DNA of 64,000 nt. Origin: Saccharothrix australiensis. Lineage in GTDB: Bacteria > Actinomycetota > Actinomycetes > Mycobacteriales > Pseudonocardiaceae. The stretch spans positions 4,241,501-4,305,500 of the forward strand of contig NZ_RBXO01000001.1 in assembly GCF_003634935.1 (NCBI RefSeq). The letters run 5' to 3'. Below are positions 61,195 to 64,000 of this stretch, piece by piece. The notes under the pieces were generated by a model. It was not told the DNA's origin, searched no databases, and was given only the letters and a program-made list of their open reading frames with translations. Position 1 is the stretch's first letter, and the number at the start of each line of letters is the position of its first letter. The position numbers and the translations under genes were made by a program.

Positions 61195-61346
61195 CCGCCT
61201 CGCCGAGCCGCCCATGGAGTGACCGCCTCGCCGAGCCGCCCATGGAGTGACCGCCTCGCCGAGCCGCCCATGGAGTGACCGCCTCGCCGAGCCGCCCATG
61301 GAGTGACCGCCTCGCCGAGCCGCCCATGGAGTGACCGCCTCGCCGA
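61195..61346. repeat. 28-bp tandem repeat (5.4 copies)
   Basis: Five identical, directly abutting units of 28 bp (CCGCCTCGCCGAGCCGCCCA plus TGGAGTGA) occupy 61195-61334, followed by a 12-base partial sixth copy. The unit length is not a multiple of three, so no protein repeat is encoded. There are no spacers. It lies between the hsp20 terminator and an LLM gene and looks like a VNTR generated by slippage. Confidence 0.9.
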
Positions 61347-61605
61347 CCCGGCGTTCGCCGGCCCGGCATCCGCCAGCGACCGACGGACCTCCGCCTCGAC
61401 TCTCAGCTAGGCCGGGCAAAACTGTCCGTACCTCGTGGGAGAATGGTGTCGGGGGCCGGAGGCCACCCACCCTGCAACGCTGACCCTCTGCGGCGCCCAC
61501 CTCCCGCAGCGCTCACCGGCCTGCGGCGCTGCCGGGCACGCGAAGTCCGTGGCCACCCCGCTGTGCTCCCCGTTGCCCCAAGAACCCACAGCGAGCCGGG
61601 AACCC
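61347..61605. other. gene-free stretch
   Basis: Between the tandem repeat and the LLM gene stop I see no coding sequence, RNA gene or clear hairpin; a GAGAAT hexamer near 61439 is not convincing as a promoter because no gene follows it on that strand. Confidence 0.4.
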
Positions 61606-62481
61606 CTAGGACCACGTGTTGATCAGCACGTCGGCCACCCACTCCCCCACCCCCGCCGGATAAGGCGCCGGCAGCCCGAGCACGACGTGCCGGAACCCCG
61701 CGTCGACCGCCTCACCGATCGCGTCCCGCGTGAGCCGGGGCCGGTCGTAGGAGACCGGTAGCTGGATCGAACGGGTCACCGCGGTCGGGTCGCGGCCGAC
61801 GTCGGCGCAGTACCGGTCCAGCAGCGCGCTCCGCCGGGCGGCGTCCGCCACGTCGCCGCCGGGGATGTTCCACAGGTCGGCGTGCTCGGCGGCCACCCGC
61901 AGCGTCGCCGACGAGCGCCCGCCGACCAGGATCGGCGGGTGCGGGCGCTGGACCGGCTTGGGGTTGCCGAACGCCCCGCGGAGCCGCACGTGCTCGCCGT
62001 GGAAGTCGAACGGCTCGTCCTCGGTCCACAGCCGCCGGATCACCGTGCACGCCTCGGCCAGGCGCGCCACCGCCTCGGCGGTGTCGTGGAAGGGCAGGCC
62101 GTGCGCCTCGTACTCGCGCCGCGCCGACGGGTGGCCCGGCCGCGAACCCACGCCGATGCCGAAGTCCAGCCGTCCGCCGGAGACGACGTCGACCGTCGCG
62201 GCGATCTTGGCCAGCACCGCGGGCGGTCGGAAGCGGTTGCTGGTCACGAGCAGGCCGAGGCGCAGTCGCCCGGTCCGCGCCGCGAGGGCCGACAGCAGCG
62301 TCCACCCCTCGTAGGCCGGCCCGTTCGGGTCGCCGCCGATCGGCATCAGGTGGTCGAACAGCCACGCGTGCTCGATCTCCGGGATCGCGTCCGCCTCGCG
62401 CCAGACCCGCAGGACGTCCTCGTAGTGGACCTGCGCGGGCGCGGTCATGATCCCGAAGCCGGGCCGGGTCGGGTGTGGCAT
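61606..62481 (-). CDS. LLM-class F420-dependent oxidoreductase
   Basis: 291 residues from ATG 62481; GGAAAGGAC lies upstream. The barrel shows PGFGIMTAPAQVHYEDVLRVWREADAIPEIEHAWLFDHLMPIGGD, LRLGLLVTSNRFRPPAVLAKIAATVDVVSGGRLDFGIGVGS, then KPVQRPHPPILVGGRSSATLRVAAEHADLWN, the usual F420-binding layout of the TIGR03560-like group. It starts 32 nt after an aldo/keto reductase gene, so the two form an operon, presumably acting on related carbonyl substrates. A TetR regulator is divergent from the pair. Confidence 0.92.
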   Translation of the reverse strand: MPHPTRPGFGIMTAPAQVHYEDVLRVWREADAIPEIEHAWLFDHLMPIGGDPNGPAYEGWTLLSALAARTGRLRLGLLVTSNRFRPPAVLAKIAATVDVVSGGRLDFGIGVGSRPGHPSARREYEAHGLPFHDTAEAVARLAEACTVIRRLWTEDEPFDFHGEHVRLRGAFGNPKPVQRPHPPILVGGRSSATLRVAAEHADLWNIPGGDVADAARRSALLDRYCADVGRDPTAVTRSIQLPVSYDRPRLTRDAIGEAVDAGFRHVVLGLPAPYPAGVGEWVADVLINTWS

Positions 62482-62513
62482 GGGGTCTGTCGTCCTTTCC
62501 AGCGCGGGGCGGG

Positions 62514-63533
62514 TCAGCGACGGCGCAGCGCCGGGTCGAGCAGCGCGGGCGGGGTGTCGTGCTTCTCGTCCGGGGCCAGGTCGACGCCGGGTGCGACGAT
62601 CCCGTCGATCGCGTCGAGCACGTCGGGCGTGAGCACCGTGTCCGCGGCGGCGAGCTGCGAGCGCAGGTGCTCCGGCGTGCGGGGGCCGATGATCGCGCTC
62701 GTCACGGCCGGGTGCGCGGTCACGAACCCGAGCGCGAGCTGGATCAGGGTCAGGCCGGCCTCGGCGGCGACGCCGACCAGCCGCTCGACGGCGTCGAGCT
62801 TGGCCCGGTTGGCGGGCGCGGAGAGGTCGAACCGCCCCGGCATGAACGTCGAGCGGTTGGTGGCGACCTCCCGGCCCCTGCGGACCGCGCCGGACAGCCA
62901 GCCGCCCGCCAACGGGCTCCACACCAGGACGCCGAGCCCGTACTGCTCGGTCACGGGCAGCACGTGGGACTCGACACCGCGCTGGAGGACCGAGTAGCCG
63001 GGCTGCTCGGTGGCGTACCGGCCCAGGTGGTGCTCGCGGGCGGCCCACTGGGCCTGCACGATGCGGTACGCGGGGTACGTCGAGGTGCCGAAGTAGCGGA
63101 TCTTCCCCGCGTTCCGCAGGTCGGTCAACGCCGACAGCGTCTCCTCGTCGTCGGTGGCCGGGTCCCACCGGTGCACCTGGTAGAGGTCGATGTGGTCGAC
63201 GCCGAGCCGGCGCAGGCTGTCCTCCACGGCGGTGAACAGCCAGCGGCGCGAACCGCCCTGGTGGTGGCCGCCGTCCCGCATGGGCAGGCCGGCCTTGGTG
63301 GCGAGCACGACGTCGTCCCGACGGCCGGCGATGGCCTTGCCGACCATCACCTCCGAGTCGCCCGCGCTGTAGTGGTCGGCGGTGTCGACGACGTTGACGC
63401 CGGCTTCGAGCGCGCTGTCGACCAGGGCGGTGACCACGCCCTGGTCGGTCTGCCCGATCCGGCCGAAGTTCATCGCGCCGAGCGAGAGCGCGCCGACCTG
63501 CACTCCGGTCCGACCGAGGGTGCGGTGTCGCAT
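62514..63533 (-). CDS. aldo/keto reductase family protein
   Basis: 339 residues from ATG 63533, with AAGGAGAGGA upstream. Signatures: LGRTGVQVGALSLGAMNFGR, VNVVDTADHYSAGDSEVMVG (catalytic Asp and Tyr), VVLATKAGLPM (Lys), HIDLYQVHRWDP (His), IRYFGTSTYPAYRIV and SAIIGPRTPEHLRSQL for NADPH. It belongs to the Tas/YajO-like group. First gene of an operon with an LLM oxidoreductase; the divergent TetR probably represses it through the repeats at 63614-63655. Confidence 0.93.
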   Translation of the reverse strand: MRHRTLGRTGVQVGALSLGAMNFGRIGQTDQGVVTALVDSALEAGVNVVDTADHYSAGDSEVMVGKAIAGRRDDVVLATKAGLPMRDGGHHQGGSRRWLFTAVEDSLRRLGVDHIDLYQVHRWDPATDDEETLSALTDLRNAGKIRYFGTSTYPAYRIVQAQWAAREHHLGRYATEQPGYSVLQRGVESHVLPVTEQYGLGVLVWSPLAGGWLSGAVRRGREVATNRSTFMPGRFDLSAPANRAKLDAVERLVGVAAEAGLTLIQLALGFVTAHPAVTSAIIGPRTPEHLRSQLAAADTVLTPDVLDAIDGIVAPGVDLAPDEKHDTPPALLDPALRRR

Positions 63534-63613
63534 GACCGTGTTCCTCTCCTTGGCGATCGCGGCGCGGGCGCGCCGCGTGGCCCACCGGTCCGCGCTCTGC
63601 CATGATGAGCAAA

Positions 63614-63655
63614 CGGAACCGTGTCCCGATTCCGACGATACGGAACCATGTCCCG
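63614..63655. promoter_or_regulatory. twin TetR operator-like repeats
   Basis: CGGAACCGTGTCCCG (63614-63628) and CGGAACCATGTCCCG (63641-63655) are direct repeats differing at one base, 27 bp apart; each is itself a near palindrome (GGAAC-N3-GTCCC). They lie in the gap between the AKR operon and the divergent TetR gene. Confidence 0.6.
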
Positions 63656-63693
63656 TTTAGCAAGGCGGTGTCGAGCAGTGGAGGTACGACGCG

Positions 63694-64000
63694 GTGAGTG
63701 AGGAAGACCGGGGCGCGCGGCAGGTGGCGCGCCCCAAGCGGGCCGACGCCCGGCGCAACGAGAAGACCCTGCTCGACGCCGCCGCCGCGATCTTCGTGAC
63801 GTCGGGAGTGGAGGCGCCGGTGCGCGACATCGCGGCCAAGGCCGGTGTCGGGACGGCCACGATCTACCGGCACTTCCCCACCCGGGCGGACCTGATCATC
63901 GCCGTCTACCGGCACCAGGTCGACGCGTGCGCCGAAGCGGGCCCGGACCTGCTGGCGGCAGGCCCCACCCCGCACGCCGCGCTGGGGCGGTGGATCGACC
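63694..64000 (+). CDS. TetR-family regulator (3' partial)
   Basis: From GTG 63694, eight nt after GGAGGT; the window ends 102 codons in. The HTH is RNEKTLLDAAAAIFVTSGVEAPVRDIAAKAGVGTATIYRHFPTRADLIIAVYRH (residues about 20-75), a canonical TetR DNA-binding domain, and the first helices of the ligand domain are present. It is divergent from the aldo/keto reductase-LLM operon and most likely represses it. Confidence 0.9.
   Translation, partial: MSEEDRGARQVARPKRADARRNEKTLLDAAAAIFVTSGVEAPVRDIAAKAGVGTATIYRHFPTRADLIIAVYRHQVDACAEAGPDLLAAGPTPHAALGRWID

Noticed and set aside
61195-61346. Possible CRISPR array
   Set aside because: Units abut directly with no unique spacers and no cas genes are present.

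Overview
The window is very GC-rich, with near-saturated G/C at third codon positions, many GTG and TTG starts, and frequent 4-nt stop/start overlaps (GTGA, ATGA, TTGA). This is a chromosomal segment of an actinobacterium. The gene families (F420-dependent LLM oxidoreductases, DUF5703, AfsR/SARP regulators, an LAxTG sortase-E type anchor, SCO2322-like proteins) suggest Pseudonocardiales, for example a Saccharothrix/Actinosynnema/Lentzea relative; this placement is inference. I see no rRNA, tRNA, CRISPR array, transposase or phage gene. The window opens inside a PP2C phosphatase gene and ends inside a TetR gene.

Layout. 0-7.8 kb: zinc-ribbon PP2C phosphatase, two MarR regulators, the large RNA helicase HrpA, and a PEP-mutase-like/AhpD-like pair. 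7.8-18.2 kb: MocR regulator divergent from that pair, beta-propeller protein coupled to an MBL hydrolase, ArsR regulator, the LLM-uppP-phosphatase operon (cell-wall lipid carrier recycling), an aldo/keto reductase, an orphan HELGH metalloprotein, and a propeller lipoprotein with DUF5703. 18.2-32.1 kb: PadR-SNF2-SWIM operon, HTH_42 protein, GNAT-DinB fusion, PrmC-like methyltransferase, TetR divergent from a UvrA-like resistance ATPase and a siderophore-interacting protein, then IclR-pobA (4-hydroxybenzoate catabolism). 32.2-37.2 kb: rifampicin-phosphotransferase-like enzyme, EamA exporter, cytochrome P450.

37.2-43.7 kb is the most interesting block. A cobalamin riboswitch is followed by six genes, each overlapping the next by 4 nt. 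They encode a secreted alpha/alpha-toroid (prenyltransferase/squalene-oxidase repeat) protein with a Thr stalk and LAxTG anchor, two small secreted or membrane-anchored SCO2322-like proteins, and a complete ECF transporter (EcfT, fused EcfA-EcfA', EcfS). The toroid plus a small beta domain resembles the two domains of animal transcobalamin/intrinsic factor, here split over separate genes and wired to an ECF importer. I read it as a Gram-positive surface capture-and-import system for B12 or corrinoids.

43.8-60.5 kb is accessory: an isolated toluene-monooxygenase-type Rieske ferredoxin, a SET-like MFS with a probable frameshift, an O-methyltransferase with an extra N-terminal region, a DrrAB-type exporter behind palindromic repeats, an AfsR/SARP regulator, a TPR-cNMP-HTH regulator downstream of a perfect CebR-type box, a Pro/Ala/His-rich protein co-directional with a CYP170-like P450, and another MFS. 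It resembles the periphery of a specialised-metabolism region, but no PKS, NRPS or terpene synthase is present. 60.5-64 kb: Hsp20 behind an HspR (HAIR) operator, a 28-bp tandem repeat, and an aldo/keto reductase-LLM operon divergent from a TetR gene.
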